Shown here: piece after piece, positions 1-11,629 of the stretch
Layout: every line of letters starts with the position of its first letter
Position numbering within the stretch: the first letter of the stretch is position 1
Assembly (NCBI GenBank): GCA_026745465.1
Contig: JACYXH010000826.1
Coordinates: 5,458,724-5,522,723, forward strand
DNA length: 64,000 nucleotides
Reading direction: 5' to 3'
Source of the DNA: Lota lota
Taxonomy: Eukaryota > Chordata > Actinopteri > Gadiformes > Lotidae
Program-made: the position numbers and the translations under genes
The notes under the pieces: model-generated
Told to the model about the DNA's origin: nothing
Seen by the model: the letters and a program-made list of their open reading frames with translations, nothing else
The model's database searches: none

Positions 1-374
1 CCCAACCATTACCACATTATCTTATATTGTTGCGTTACTTTTTCACTGTATATACACATTTAAATGTGTATTATATGATGTATTTTAGACAAATTTGAAG
101 AGTTGGTGGAACGAAAGACAGACGAAAAGGCCAATACACAGGCAGAGACAGACAGACAGATAAACAGGCAGACAGATGGACTGTCAGACAGACTCGTCTA
201 TGCCTGTGGCTCAAAAGAGAAATGGGGACTTTCCCGGCTCTTTTCACACACGCACACACACACACCCTGGGGACAGGCAGGGGCTGTTGTGATAGAAGAT
301 AACAGCTCCCTATGACGTTGCCTCCAGACGACAGGGGCATTTGACTCTGCTTCATCTCACTCACACACACACAT

Positions 375-376
<2 letters not shown>

Positions 377-467
<91 letters not shown>
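377..467 (+). repeat. (AC)n microsatellite
   Basis: A pure AC run of about 91 bases. Confidence 0.99.
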
Positions 468-469
<2 letters not shown>

Positions 470-782
470 CATATCCACAGATATATGCTTGTGCGTGTAT
501 TTGTGTGTCGTGATTATGGAAAGACGTTGAGTTTATCTTTATGAATATGCATATTAATTAATAATAGTTTTATTTATTTATTTGTATTTATTATGATTAT
601 GAGTAGTGTTTAAAAAATATGAATATGTGCTGTCTGTGGGAAATTATTGATATTACGTAGAATCTGTGATTACTGTGAACTCATAATACAAAATGTAATG
701 AATCTGAACTGATATATACATTATATATGAATTATACATGAATGTTACACAGAGAAGTAGAGAAACAGAAAGGCATGTTTGT

Positions 783-786
<4 letters not shown>

Positions 787-823
<37 letters not shown>
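787..823 (+). repeat. (GT)n microsatellite
   Basis: Short pure GT run, followed by interrupted GT-rich sequence to 980. Confidence 0.95.
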
Positions 824-825
<2 letters not shown>

Positions 826-1109
826 ACGTTTGTGTGTGAGTGTTTGTGTACACGTTTGTGTGTGTGTATCCATGTGTGTGTGTTGAGCGAACTGTGGGTC
901 AGTGGTATTGATGGGAATCCCATACCATGTTTGCCTTGTCATTTTTTGCATGTGTGCATGTGTGTGTGTGTGTGTGTACACGTGCACATTTGTCTGTGTC
1001 TGCGAGTGGGATTGCACAAAAAGCACACACACCCCCACCTCAATCTCGTTAGTGTCCCCTGGAATGGCAAGCATATGGGCCGCCATGGAGTTATTGAACG
1101 GGTGAGCGA

Positions 1110-1216
1110 GAAAGAGAGATGGAGAAAGAGACACAAAGACAGAGAGAGAGACAGAGACACACAGACAGCGAGAGAGACAGAGACAGAGAGAAAGAGAGAC
1201 TGAGACACACAGACAG

Positions 1217-1247
<31 letters not shown>

Positions 1248-1253
1248 GGGAGA

Positions 1254-1343
<90 letters not shown>

Positions 1344-1400
1344 GAGAGACCGAGAGAGACCGAGAGAGACAGAGACACAGACAGGGACACAGACACAGAC
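1110..1400 (+). repeat. GA-rich array with pure (GA)n core 1259-1339
   Basis: Interrupted GAGACA motifs flank an 80-base pure GA core. Confidence 0.98.
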
Positions 1401-1647
1401 AGAGAGATTGTTTTGAGCTATGGTGTGTGCTAGTGTCCATGTGGCTTTAGGTGTTTAAACCCAACACCAAACATACAGATGCAAGACTAAAGGCCTAGCA
1501 TCTGCTGGTGGGTGTGTGTGTGTATGTGTGACCATGTTCCACTGCAATAGGTTTATACTTAAGTTTCATATATTGTATTAGTTCATATTTGTATTTGTAT
1601 GCTGGTGGAAACATTATTTGGTATTATAACGTGTTCATGTTCATGTT

Positions 1648-1650
<3 letters not shown>

Positions 1651-1707
<57 letters not shown>
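1651..1707 (+). repeat. (GT)n microsatellite
   Basis: Pure GT run, preceded by three copies of GTTCAT. Confidence 0.98.
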
Positions 1708-1708
<1 letters not shown>

Positions 1709-1929
1709 AATCATGTGCTTGTGGGTGTGTGTGTGTGTGTGAGTATGTGCGCATGTGTGGGTGTGCATGTGTGTTCCTGCATGTGTGTGTGCGTGCGTGC
1801 TGTCTCCTATTACAGTTGGGCCTGGTGTGGGAATGCAAGGAATGCTGGGTGACGTCAATGGTGACATTCCCTGATCCGCAAGCTCTCTGAACATAACAGC
1901 TGAGAACGAGAGATCACACCACAAACAGG

Positions 1930-2140
1930 GAAGAGGAGGAGAGAGGAGGAGAGAGGAGAAGAGGTGGAGAGGGGAGAGGAAAGGAGGCAAGAGGAGAAGA
2001 GAGGAGGAGAAGGAGAGAGCAGAGAGGGGAAATGAGAGAAGAGAGGAAAAGAGGAGAAGAGGGGGAGAGAGGGGAGAAGGAGAATAATAGCAGAGAATGA
2101 GGAGTAGAGATGAAGAGAGGAAATAGGAAAAGGGTTAAAG
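1930..2140 (+). repeat. purine-rich low-complexity tract
   Basis: Irregular GAGGAGA-type sequence, about 210 bases with few pyrimidines. Confidence 0.9.
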
Positions 2141-2646
2141 GGCACTTAGAGGACGAATGGAGGATCTATTGAGGAGGACAGGTGACATGGTGTGTTGTTT
2201 AGTTGGTTTGACCTCAGTAAGCTATGTGGCTACAGAGTGTTCTCCTGACCCCAAGACACAATCTGAACATCTGATTATTGGACATTCAGATGTTATTGGA
2301 TAATTGCACTGCATTGTCACAATAACTCTTATTGTTAGTTGTATAATCCTATAATTATTATTATAAGTTTCCCCCCTTTATCAACATACAAAATGCCACT
2401 AAGTTATGGCAATCATCCCAAAACAGATCAACCGATTGTAATTGTGACAAATATATCAAATTAACCCAGCCACACTGTAATATATATATGGATACATGTC
2501 AGTCGTGTGCTCTAGCTACTTTAGGGTAGTGGGGTTTAATGATCGGGACAGTCAGTGTCACCTCTGAGGAGAGGAGAGCCGTGCGCCAAAACAACAAGGG
2601 ACAGTTGGGCATGGGGAGGGGAGGGGTCGAGCAAGGAATGAGAGGT

Positions 2647-2753
<107 letters not shown>

Positions 2754-2865
2754 GGTGGGAAGTAGAGACGAAGGGGTGGGAGAAGGGGGGAGGTTGATCA
2801 CCCCAGGGAGGGACAGCTGGGGGTTGTGGGGGTGGAGGGCACAGGGACATGGGGGGAGAGCGGTT

Positions 2866-2867
2866 TA

Positions 2868-2911
<44 letters not shown>

Positions 2912-2916
2912 AAAGA
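2866..2916 (+). repeat. (GAAA)n microsatellite
   Basis: Tetranucleotide run, about 12 units; a degenerate CTTT-rich stretch follows at 2985-3045. Confidence 0.95.
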
Positions 2917-3385
2917 TAGAAAGAAAGAGTAGGATAGGTTTTGGCGAAGGCTTTGCTTCCCATTTTCAATTGTCTTTTTCTACCATCTTTCTTTCTGTAT
3001 TTCTTCCATTCTTTCTTTCTTTTTATCCTTCTTCCATTCTTTCTCACTCTTATCCCGTGTCTTGTTTCCAACCAAGCGTTGTTGTTTGTTCTGTTTACAA
3101 GAGGCTAGTCCTGTGACCCTCAGCTGTTGCTAACAGGTGTGTGTGTGTGCGTGTGAGAGCGAGAGCGAGCTTGTGTGTGTGCATGTTACAGACTGTTGCC
3201 ACACACACACACACACACACACACAAGGTATTCTGCATCACACCAAACCAACCACCCAGCCGATCAAGTCTGAAATACGAAACACCACCATAACTCCAAG
3301 AGATAGGAGGGTGCCAGTCCGTTTGTGGACAACGTGACTTTGAGCCTGGCACGGTCCAGAGTGCGTGAGAGACAGAGACAGAGAC

Positions 3386-3391
<6 letters not shown>

Positions 3392-3464
<73 letters not shown>
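3392..3464 (+). repeat. (GA)n microsatellite at mef2d exon 5 donor
   Basis: Pure GA run (CT in the pre-mRNA); after one interruption the GA sequence reaches the exon 5 donor at 3481. Confidence 0.99.
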
Positions 3465-3470
<6 letters not shown>

Positions 3471-3481
3471 GAGAGACTCAC

Positions 3482-3532
3482 CAACAGGGCTGGGACAGTT
3501 AGAGTTCCCCAGGTCACCTCCTAACATAGCTC
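3482..3532 (-). CDS. mef2d: mef2d exon 5, 51 bases (GAMLGGDLGNSNCPSPVG)
   Basis: This small exon of 51 bases completes the split Gly codon and encodes AMLGGDLGNSNCPSPV plus the first base of the next Gly codon. Vertebrate MEF2D has AMLGGDLNSANGACPSPVGNG at this place, so the match is clear but two or three residues shorter. Acceptor TTGCCAG ends at 3533, and donor GTGAGT starts at 3481. The first intronic bases past the donor run straight into a (CT)n tract in the pre-mRNA (GA on the plus strand, pure 3392-3464). No continuation exon (expected to start NGYVSARASPG) could be found in 1-3480, so the next exon lies outside the window. Confidence 0.93.
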
Positions 3533-3899
3533 CTGGCAAAGAGAGGGAGAGAGAGAGACAGAGAGAAAGAGAGAGTAGGAAAGAGGAGAGATAAGAGAGA
3601 AAAATAAATAAAGAATTACCAACAAGATTACATTTAATAGGTTTAAATGTAATGACCAGTCCTAATGATTTACAATGAACATTAATGTGGAAGATATGCT
3701 CGCTCATTCATTATGCAAATGCCACCTTTGTGAAGGCTTCTGTGGTAGGATATTAACCTTTCATTTACACTGGTTGGGCAGGTTTGTCCAGAGTATCCCA
3801 TGTGTAATATTGTGGTGTGAGACAGACAATTTATTATTATTTGTGTTTCTTTTTACTTATGGAAAATGGGTTTCAAACATTATTGTGTGGCACAGTGAC

Positions 3900-3901
<2 letters not shown>

Positions 3902-3965
<64 letters not shown>
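3902..3965 (+). repeat. (TA)n microsatellite
   Basis: Pure TA run of about 64 bases, self-complementary. Confidence 0.98.
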
Positions 3966-3970
<5 letters not shown>

Positions 3971-4115
3971 CTATTCATTTCCAAATGACTTTGGGTCAGA
4001 AAAATCAGAGTGTCAACAAGAACTAAAACAAAAAGGGATGAGGGGGTCCATTCTTTATTTGTATAAATCGTACAGGTTTTAATTCCAAGAGTTCAAAATC
4101 TTCGGGCACAATTAC

Positions 4116-4142
4116 CAACCAACAACTCGTTGTTGTTGGTTG
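4116..4142. repeat. perfect hairpin, 11-bp stem, 5-base loop
   Basis: CAACCAACAAC and GTTGTTGGTTG flank TCGTT. The arms are low-complexity, so slippage could contribute. Confidence 0.7.
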
Positions 4143-4470
4143 TTGTTGTGTAATAACCCTAATTTCAGACTCACGATGAGAGAGTTGTCAGAAGAAAGCT
4201 TGAGAATTTCCTGTGAAGGGAAACGCTTCACAAGGAAAATAACAGAATTGAGACTTATATTGAAGCTCAAACCTAAATGTCTTTCTTTTTTCATACACCA
4301 TTTTCATTTCATAACCATAACGGGTTTTTCATTTAATTACGTTTTTCCGTATCTTCTTTTTTAAAGCAAGAGATTAAATAATGACACCCTCTCGCAAAAA
4401 ACAAACAAACACAAAACACACACACAAACACACGTCTTAATTAGAGGACTGCAGCTGCAGCGTGTCTCAC

Positions 4471-4690
4471 CTGCGCTGGCTGGCCTCTGAGGTAACCCTG
4501 GCGACACGCTGTTCCTCTGCAACGCTGGTTGCTGTGGTGACAGCAGGCGTGGGTCTGTGAGGGGGGAGGTGGTGAAGGAAGCGGTGGTGACCAGAGTGCC
4601 CCCCGGGTTGTTGGTGAACTGGAGTGCCACGTTCTGATTGGACACGGGCACTGTGACTGGCATGGAGAAGGTGGGCTGTGGGACGGACGA
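4471..4690 (-). CDS. mef2d: mef2d exon 4: start of transactivation region
   Basis: This exon has 220 bases and encodes 73 residues plus one base. It starts SSVPQPTFSMPVTVPVSNQ and contains TDPRLLSPQQPALQRNSVSP and GLPQRPASAG. This is the MEF2D segment just after the alpha exon, at the start of the transactivation domain. The LLSP and RNSVSP motifs correspond to the proline-directed and PKA-type serine sites known around residues 180 and 190 of mammalian MEF2D. The acceptor is CCATCAG before TCG at 4690, with a good pyrimidine tract upstream. The donor is GCAG followed by GTGAGA at 4470, and the intron is phase 1. It joins in frame to the exon at 3532 to give SAGAMLGGDL. Confidence 0.95.
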
Positions 4691-4767
4691 CTGATGGAGA
4701 CAGGGAGAAGGCGGGGCACTTAGGGGCATTTCAACAACTGACACATGAATGAGAATACACAACCCCC

Positions 4768-4803
<36 letters not shown>

Positions 4804-5815
4804 CTCTATTTAATCTATTTGATTATATGTTCAAATGTCAAAGATACATTTATTATCCCACCCTTTCGACATTTCCCACCAGAATAATTGCATAGTGTTG
4901 GACAAAGTGGTGTCATTTCACTAATCAATGACCCAGTTGATCCCAAACCCACAAAAGGTCATTACTAAAACTAAGGTAACTGTTTGTAATGTCATGTGAA
5001 TAACAACAATATATTATCATTTTTGTTTCTTTTTACATACATTTAATTCAAAATAACAACAGATTCCTGCATTGGTAAATCCGCACACATACACTTCCAT
5101 ACATACCCCCATACAGAAACACAACACACATGCTCAGTATTGCACACACTGCTTAGTATTGGCATGCGACGTGGCTCGGAAGAAGTGATGGCCTGCCCAT
5201 GCCATGCCAGGTTAATTTCTCCCCCCCCCCCATCCTACACCTCCACCTTCTACAGGGCTGGTACAGGTGGCTGAACACCATGCTCTCTACTTCTATACCC
5301 CTCACACAGCAGGTTATTCCAGAGGGAGGAAGGGGACGGGGGAAGAAGGGGAAGGGCAGACAGACAGAGGGGGGAGGGGAGATAAATAGAGAGGGAGGGG
5401 GGAGATAAATAGAGAGGGAGGGGGGAGAGAGGGAGATATGGGGAGGGAGAGGATGAGAGAGATAGCGAGAGAGAGAGAGAGAGACAGTTTGGAAAATAGA
5501 GAAAGTAAAGAAAGAAAAAAAGGCTGACCGTTTTCTTTTTGTTTATATCTAGCTTAGCTTACTTTATAATGGATCTTTTCTGAGGTACCACTAGTATCTT
5601 AAATCCCTAGAACTGAGAGGAAAGGGAATGGAATAACATAACTACACTGTGAAAAGAAAAGTCTTGACTTTTAATGAAATAATAAAGTTTTCTCCAAGCT
5701 CAGGCCCAACACGTCCCACACCCCTGATGATGTGACGTCCGTGACTGAGCAGACATCACAGAGACCAGGGAGAACCAAACGCAAAGGGGCCCCGGAAATG
5801 TCCGGCAATCGGCTG

Positions 5816-5841
5816 CCCCCCCCCCCCCCCCCCCCCCCCCC
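5816..5841 (+). repeat. poly-C run (26)
   Basis: Homopolymer of 26 C. Confidence 0.97.
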
Positions 5842-6307
5842 GACCCATTTCATCCCTTTAAAGTCTGAAAAGAGGACTTCCTATATATAGAATATGGGCC
5901 AGTACCACACTGCACCGCACTGCACCGCACTGCTTGGGACCCAGTTTAACACAGCGGAAAATGAGGGTGCCACTCTGTCCTTGATCAACGCCTCTCCCTC
6001 CCTGCTGCAACACTTCATAACTTCAGTTCAGCGGCGGGAGAAGGGAGAGGACAAGGGCACGAGGAGAGGAGGGCAAAAAACTGCCAAAAGATTTAAATAT
6101 CTTAGAACTTCTTCAATTAAGTACTTAACTAAATCCTTAAAACGTAAAAAAAAGTTATGCTTCTGAATAAAAGAAAAATGGAAGAGTTGATTTAGAAAGA
6201 GACAAAGAGTGGATCACTAGGTCAGGTGAGGACAGCAAGTTATAGCAGAAACCACAACACTGCAAACTGGCCAAGCAGAGTTACGGGTGACTATAGAATA
6301 GGAATAC

Positions 6308-6470
6308 ATGGATGGATGGATGGATGGATGGATGGATGAATAGAATCAACTAATAGATGGATGGATGGATGGGTGGATGAATAGATGGAAAAATGGCTGA
6401 GTGAATAGATGAGTGAGTGGATGGATGGTGGATTGGTGGACTGATGGGTGGACGGATGGATGGATGGCTA
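6308..6470 (+). repeat. (GGAT)n interrupted tetranucleotide array
   Basis: Three blocks of GGAT units at 6308-6338, 6355-6378 and 6418-6470. Confidence 0.95.
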
Positions 6471-7813
6471 GAGGTGTGGAAGTGTTATGTTACTCGAGTG
6501 ACCAATTTGTCAGAAAAGACACGTTCAAGATCTTTGCTCAAAGGCACGTGGGAAGTACATGGATTGTACATACAGTACATTCAGTCCATGCCTATTACTA
6601 ATACGAGTTTTGACTGTTCCCGTCATCCAAGACTGTAACTTATTTTCACTAACAAGCTTCTCTTTTCCACACTTTCCATACGTTCTCTGTTGCTTAACCT
6701 GCACCATGCTCAAGTTATAAGCCTTATCATGGCAAATTACTTTTAAATTACTGCAGCCCACTCAAACCTGCTTCAATGCAGATGGCCCTACAAGTACGCC
6801 GGAAGGTTAATTGCTGCTTGTCATTGCAGAGTTTTAACTGTGAGAAAGTTGACCAGAGATATTTTTCTTTCAAAAAAGCTCTGTATGAAAACAGATGGCG
6901 TATGCAGAATAAATAACACGTTTGCGATTCGTACTTGAACTTGCTTTTTCATTTAATATTGAGATCATAAGAACTCTAAGGGATGTGTACATAGACATAC
7001 TGGTCATAATTATGAGTTTAACATAATCATTTTTTTTTTTTTTTATCTTTGCACCTGGGGAGAACCCTGGCTAGGTTCACACCTGACTATGACCTCTGCT
7101 TGTAGCAGTCCCTTCTCCAGGAGAAGAACAAAGAGAGGAAGCTAACCTATTTTCTCTCCACAGGGGCTTGTGTTTCCTAGATGCAAGCGTATATCAGAAT
7201 GAATTAAAATCATGGCCCAGTTTCCTCTTCTCCAGTCTTTTTTGTCCTGCACGCTTTAGAAAGGTTGTTTTATACATACAGTATATAGATAAAATATAAA
7301 TGTATATATATGTATTGTTTAATGTTAATGTAATGTAACATTTCATCATGTTATCAGCGACAGAGTGGGCTCCTAGGCAAAAGAAATAAAGCAACATCTG
7401 GACGACCTTCCGCTCTCTTTGACATTTGACTGCTTGATGAGATGTATTCCCTATCCAGATACTACCGAGTTGATTCCCTGAGCTCTCTCGGTCTCGCTCT
7501 CTTGGTCTCTCTCTCCCTCTGTCTCTCTGTCGTTGGTTTAGAACTAGAATCTGCCACAACGTTCTCTGTTTTTCTCTTTGTCTAGAAAGGCCTCCAAAAA
7601 TGTAGAGACTACAGAAGACTTTCAACAATTTAGTGGACGTTAAAAAGGTACGAATAGAAACCCTCCCTCAAAAAAATATATCCAAAGTCACAAACATTAA
7701 CAGAAAGACAAAAGACAAGGGCCTATTTACACTTATTAAGGCTAGTTACAAACTTTGCACACCCGTTTTGGTGTGAATTATGCATGTCTGGAATAAAACT
7801 GAATAACTAGAGT

Positions 7814-7836
7814 CCCCCCCCCCCCCCCCCCCCCCC
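7814..7836 (+). repeat. poly-C run (23)
   Basis: Homopolymer of 23 C. Confidence 0.97.
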
Positions 7837-8544
7837 ATTTGGGAATTAATTCCACTGTGCTCAAGCTCTAGGTTGACACGGAAATTTTACAATGGAGGAA
7901 TTCAGCAACCGTATTGTCTGTTTTAAAAATAAACCACATTTTCTGACTCTCAGCGGTTTTAATATTAATGGCTTCTTTACGGGAAACATGTGAATCAGAG
8001 CGAATAAGGAGTTCACATCCCACCGGTTGCATACGACCATTTTCCCTCTCTGAAAATGTATCTGGATCTTGAAGATTAACCAAGCGTCACACCTTAGTTT
8101 TACATTCGTAACTATTTTTATACATATTTAATAATCGAGCACAACCACAATAATGCTGGCGTGGGAATAGGACTGTCTGGTATGACTAAGTGTGCAATTT
8201 TTCGCTAAATAGCGCATGGAAGTTGGACGTTAATAATGCTCTTTTTTTTCTTTTCCCAAATGCATTGCATGTAAGCTCGACTGAGAATTGGACGCGTATC
8301 TCCTGCATCAAGAGCACAGTTCTCGCAATTTTCCAGGGCCTACACTGTCAAGATGTACTATAACCGGAACACAAACCGCCAGCAAGAGCTCTCTGTGGCA
8401 AACTAACTTCCCCTCTCTCTCTGGCCAGTCCCTATAACTCTCGCCCAGCCTCAGGAGACATTTTAGTACAAGTGGGATTAAGCGTGTATATCCCAGCCCC
8501 TAGCTGTCAGGGCAAGGATTATGGTGCGGTCGGTTTAAGAAGGG

Positions 8545-8656
<112 letters not shown>

Positions 8657-10009
8657 CAAGGCCAGCAGACAGGAAGCTAGCTGGATAAGAGCTAGCAGGC
8701 TACTTGACCGAAGCATTAGGGTTTAGGGTAGTGAGGATGGGCTATCAATTGCTAGCTAGAAATACTAAGCTAACTTCTAATTTACCACGGAGAACAGCGG
8801 GTTAGCAGACTGACACACTGGGGGGTAAGATTGGTGAGTTTTGGCTACCAACCAGTAAGCTAACTTCGAATTGGCAAGGCGCTGAGATCTGCCTTTCTCC
8901 AGATTCTAGTCTTCATTGGGGCTTTTCTTGCCAGAAGAGCTTTTAAAGCTATTTCAGCCCAGACAGTGCAAACACAGCTGAGGAGCTGATAAGGCACTGA
9001 ATGAATGAATGAATTGGTGAGCAATATTTGCGTAATTGATTGGACCGAGTATCACCTCTTCTTTCCCTGCAAAGGTTGCTTTGATGCTGTGGATTGAGCA
9101 CACCTCCACTCATTACACTAGGCTCCGATTTTATTTTAGTTTTAACCTTTAACTGAAATGCTATGTGCATTGAAATGATATTCACTTGCGTACGTGGCGG
9201 TGGTAATGAACAGTGTATTAGCGTAAATGGCGTGCATGTGTGGAACTAAACAGCAACGAGTCCTACAGCCTATCGGAGGAAGCAGGGAGAGCGAGCGAGA
9301 TGAGGTTGTAAATTGGGCCCGACTCATTAAAGTGACATTAATGGCATTATTGAGCACAGAGGAAACACATGAATCACGGGGAAATTGGCACAGGAGACAA
9401 GAGGTAGCTGGCCCTGGCAGGGGACCAGGCACGAGGCAGACCTGGACAGTGTTGAGAATACACTTGCTGTCAGCGGCAGGGCCTGCGGGGCTCAAGACTA
9501 GTGTGGCCACGCTCCCAGCTTGACGGATAGCCACCGTCGTGGCTTTTCTTCATTCTTTTTTTCTTTTTCTTCTATAGAGTATAAAGGTCCTTAAACGCGA
9601 TTGTTTGTTGCGACTTAAATGCCAATAAAATGATTGAAAACCATGGAGCTGAATGGGGCCGTACACGTACAACGCAATCTCTGCTTCATTTTAATCGCAC
9701 CGTGGTCTATTTTATTTTCTAGCCCTAGAATAAATCAGTCTAACGAATCACATCAGGGATCTTTGTCGTAGTCATGATGATCACTGTACATGTTGTAGAA
9801 CATGGCAGAGGTACTTAATAGCCTAGTAACATTTCACACAGTCCTCTTGTTGTATCCATAGTCGTACACTACAAACTACAACTACATAGACCAATAATTA
9901 TCGCTATCTGTTATATATATTGATCATTTATCTCGATATCAGTCGGCTCTACAAGCCAATGTTTTGCACTGTGGTACTTGAATAAGGGTTCCTTTTTTTT
10001 TATATTATA

Positions 10010-10080
10010 ATTATTTCGCAGACGCTTTGTCCAAAGCGACTTACATGCATACGTGCATTCAATAATGAAGTTATAACCCA
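10010..10080 (+). mobile_element. V-SINE-type fragment
   Basis: GCAGACGCTTTGTCCAAAGC followed by GACTTACA is a core sequence dispersed in most teleost genomes, which I associate with V-SINE-type elements. No tRNA head or tail is visible, so only the core survives. Confidence 0.5.
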
Positions 10081-10481
10081 AAAAGTGCATCAAAACATGG
10101 ACGCATTAAAGAACGCTCCAAATGTACACAATACACACCCACTTATCATAATCTCCTTTATCCGCGAAAATGCAGTTTAAGCCACTCTCCAGCTTAACTA
10201 GCCCTGCATCAGTCTTTTCTCATGCCCCAGTAACAAAGACCAGTGGTGTTGAGGGAAGGAGGGAGAGAGAGGCAACACATTTAGGGACTGGCGTGAGGGG
10301 TGGTGATGGTGATGATTGCGGTGGTGGTGGTGATGTGGGAGGGAGGATGTGAGGATGTGTGAGAAAGTGAAGCAGAGGCAGAGATTGAGGTGGATGTGGG
10401 ATGGGATGCTGATTTATTGTTGTTTATTGGCAGGCGTTCTGTGAGTAGACAGCAGGTCCTCAGGTTGTCAGAGCAGAGAGC

Positions 10482-10504
10482 GGGGGGGGGGGGGGGGGGG
10501 GGGG
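10482..10504 (+). repeat. poly-G run (23)
   Basis: Homopolymer of 23 G, 90 bases from the alpha-1 donor. Confidence 0.97.
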
Positions 10505-10593
10505 AGTGTAATAGTACACAGTGGGGGGTATGGGGGCGAGGTCGGGGTAGGGTGGGTGGAAGTCTGCAGGGGAGGGGGGGGGGGAGTACTCAC

Positions 10594-10731
10594 TGACAGC
10601 CTATAGTTCTGCATCATTTTATCAAATTCTTCGTCAATTTTTTTGTATTTCTCCTCAGTGCGGGGGGTGAGGGAGAAGGGCTCCTCAGGCTCGGGGCTCT
10701 CTGAGTCCCGGTGCTCTTTCTTGTTCAGAGC
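10594..10731 (-). CDS. mef2d: mef2d alternative exon alpha-1 (ubiquitous type), residues 87-132
   Basis: This exon encodes 46 residues beginning ALNKKEHRDSESPEPEEP and ending FDKMMQNYRLS, with the typical LTPRTEEKYKKIDEEF core of the alpha-1 exon found in MEF2A, C and D. Acceptor CCCCAG precedes GCT at 10731, and donor GTGAGT follows TCA at 10593. It is phase 0 at both ends, so it is interchangeable with alpha-2 at 11055-11189. In mammals alpha-1 is used in most tissues and in myoblasts, and carries serine sites for PKA that favour HDAC association. The exact fish site equivalence is inferred. Including both exons would keep the reading frame, so mutual exclusion must be enforced by splicing and not by frame. 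A poly-G run (10482-10504) lies 90 bases past the donor. Confidence 0.95.
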
Positions 10732-11054
10732 CTGGGGTTCCTCACCGAGAAGGACACAGGTCAGAGGTCAGGGGAGAGGGGAGGGGCAGGAGGAGGAGGG
10801 AGAAGAGAGAGGAAGATAAGGAGAAAGAGGGAGAGAAAGATGAAGAGGAGGGGAGAGGTAGAGGAGAAAAAGGAAGAGAGGAGGGAGAGACAGGAACGGA
10901 GAGGAGGAAGGAGAGAGAGCAAACAGGGAGACAGGTAGAGGAATGAGGGAGAAAGAGAGAGGAGGTGGACGAGGAGGAGGTGGAGGAGGGAGAGAGAGAG
11001 AGAGGAGAAAGGGTGGGTTAGATTAAGTGATAATAAAAGTGTGAAGGTACTCAC
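10732..11054 (-). other. 323-base intron separating alpha-2 from alpha-1
   Basis: This short intron is GA-rich on the plus strand from about 10770 to 11020, so it is almost continuous pyrimidine in the pre-mRNA, ending at the alpha-1 acceptor. Such CU-rich sequence next to alternative exons is the typical substrate for PTB-family repressors. The link to mutual exclusion of alpha-1 and alpha-2 is inferred. Confidence 0.85.
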
Positions 11055-11189
11055 GCCGTAGCGTTTGAAGAGGACGTCCAGGTCCTCGTTCTTGCGGTAC
11101 TTGTCGTCGGTTAGCGGGCTTTGGTCGATGGAGTCGTCGCCGTCTGGCTCAGGGCTGTTGCAGCCATTAAAGCCTTTCTTTCGTAACGT
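11055..11189 (-). CDS. mef2d: mef2d alternative exon alpha-2 (muscle type), residues 87-131
   Basis: This exon encodes 45 residues, TLRKKGFNGCNSPEPD... ending DLDVLFKRYG. This is the alpha-2 form of the third coding exon, which in vertebrates replaces alpha-1 late in muscle differentiation. It is known for mammals that the alpha-2 form lacks PKA target residues carried by alpha-1 and so escapes HDAC recruitment. Acceptor CTTCAG precedes ACG at 11189, and donor GTGAGT follows GGC at 11054. The exon is a multiple of three and phase 0 on both sides. It is one residue shorter than the 46-residue mammalian version as I recall it, the gap falling in the KYRK-NEDLD region. The alternative exon alpha-1 lies 323 bases downstream in the transcript. 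Confidence 0.95.
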
Positions 11190-11325
11190 CTGAAGCCGGT
11201 TAGGATTAAATGGAGGAAGAGGAGGAGAAGGAGGGATGTTTACATATGACACGTTAACACACGGGGGAACTCGTTTTTGCGGTGAAAGCCTTTTTGTCCA
11301 CTTAGTCATGAAATATGTCTTAAAG

Positions 11326-11629
11326 GTGACCCTTTACATTAAGGGTGCAATAATTAACCATTAATTAACGTTAATTAATGCAGTTATAGGCATTAACTAA
11401 CAGTTAACTAATGGTCTAGTAATCATTTACTAATGTTTTTTATTTTTATCTAAGGTATTCATTTATTCATTATTTAATTCTAGGGTTAACCCTAAACCTA
11501 AATAAATAATAGTATTTAATAAACAATAGCTAACACTAATCGTAACCCCTATGCTAATATAATAATGCTTCGCACTGCATTAGCTAATGTTAATTAATGG
11601 TAACGTACCCTTACTGTAAACTGTTACAG
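11326..11629. mobile_element. AT-rich miniature inverted-repeat element
   Basis: The left end CCCTTTACATTAAGGGT is matched by the reverse complement of the right end, GTTTACAGTAAGGGTACG. Both are followed inward by CCATTAATTAAC and GCTAATGCAGT-type sequence, giving imperfect arms of about 50 bp. The middle contains CTAGGGTTAACCCTAAACC, which is not telomeric. Superfamily not assigned. Confidence 0.6.

Larger units (their letters stand above)
3533..4470 (-). other. mef2d intron between exons 4 and 5
   Basis: This is a 938-base AT-rich intron. It contains the (TA)n run 3902-3965 and a perfect 11-bp-stem hairpin at 4116-4142. No other feature was seen. Confidence 0.85.

Noticed and set aside
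745-1440. Long open frames of Leu-Ser, Arg-Glu, Thr-His or Val-Cys repeats here and at dozens of other sites
   Set aside because: They are translations of (AG)n and (AC)n microsatellites, open in several frames and both strands at once, with no recognisable domain.
3902-3965. (TA)n runs as replication origin or matrix attachment site
   Set aside because: Nothing beyond the simple repeat supports it.
11480-11520. Interstitial telomere repeat (TAGGGTTAACCCTAAACC)
   Set aside because: Only two or three inverted units, lying in the middle of a palindromic miniature element; also short TAGGGTT at 8716-8730.
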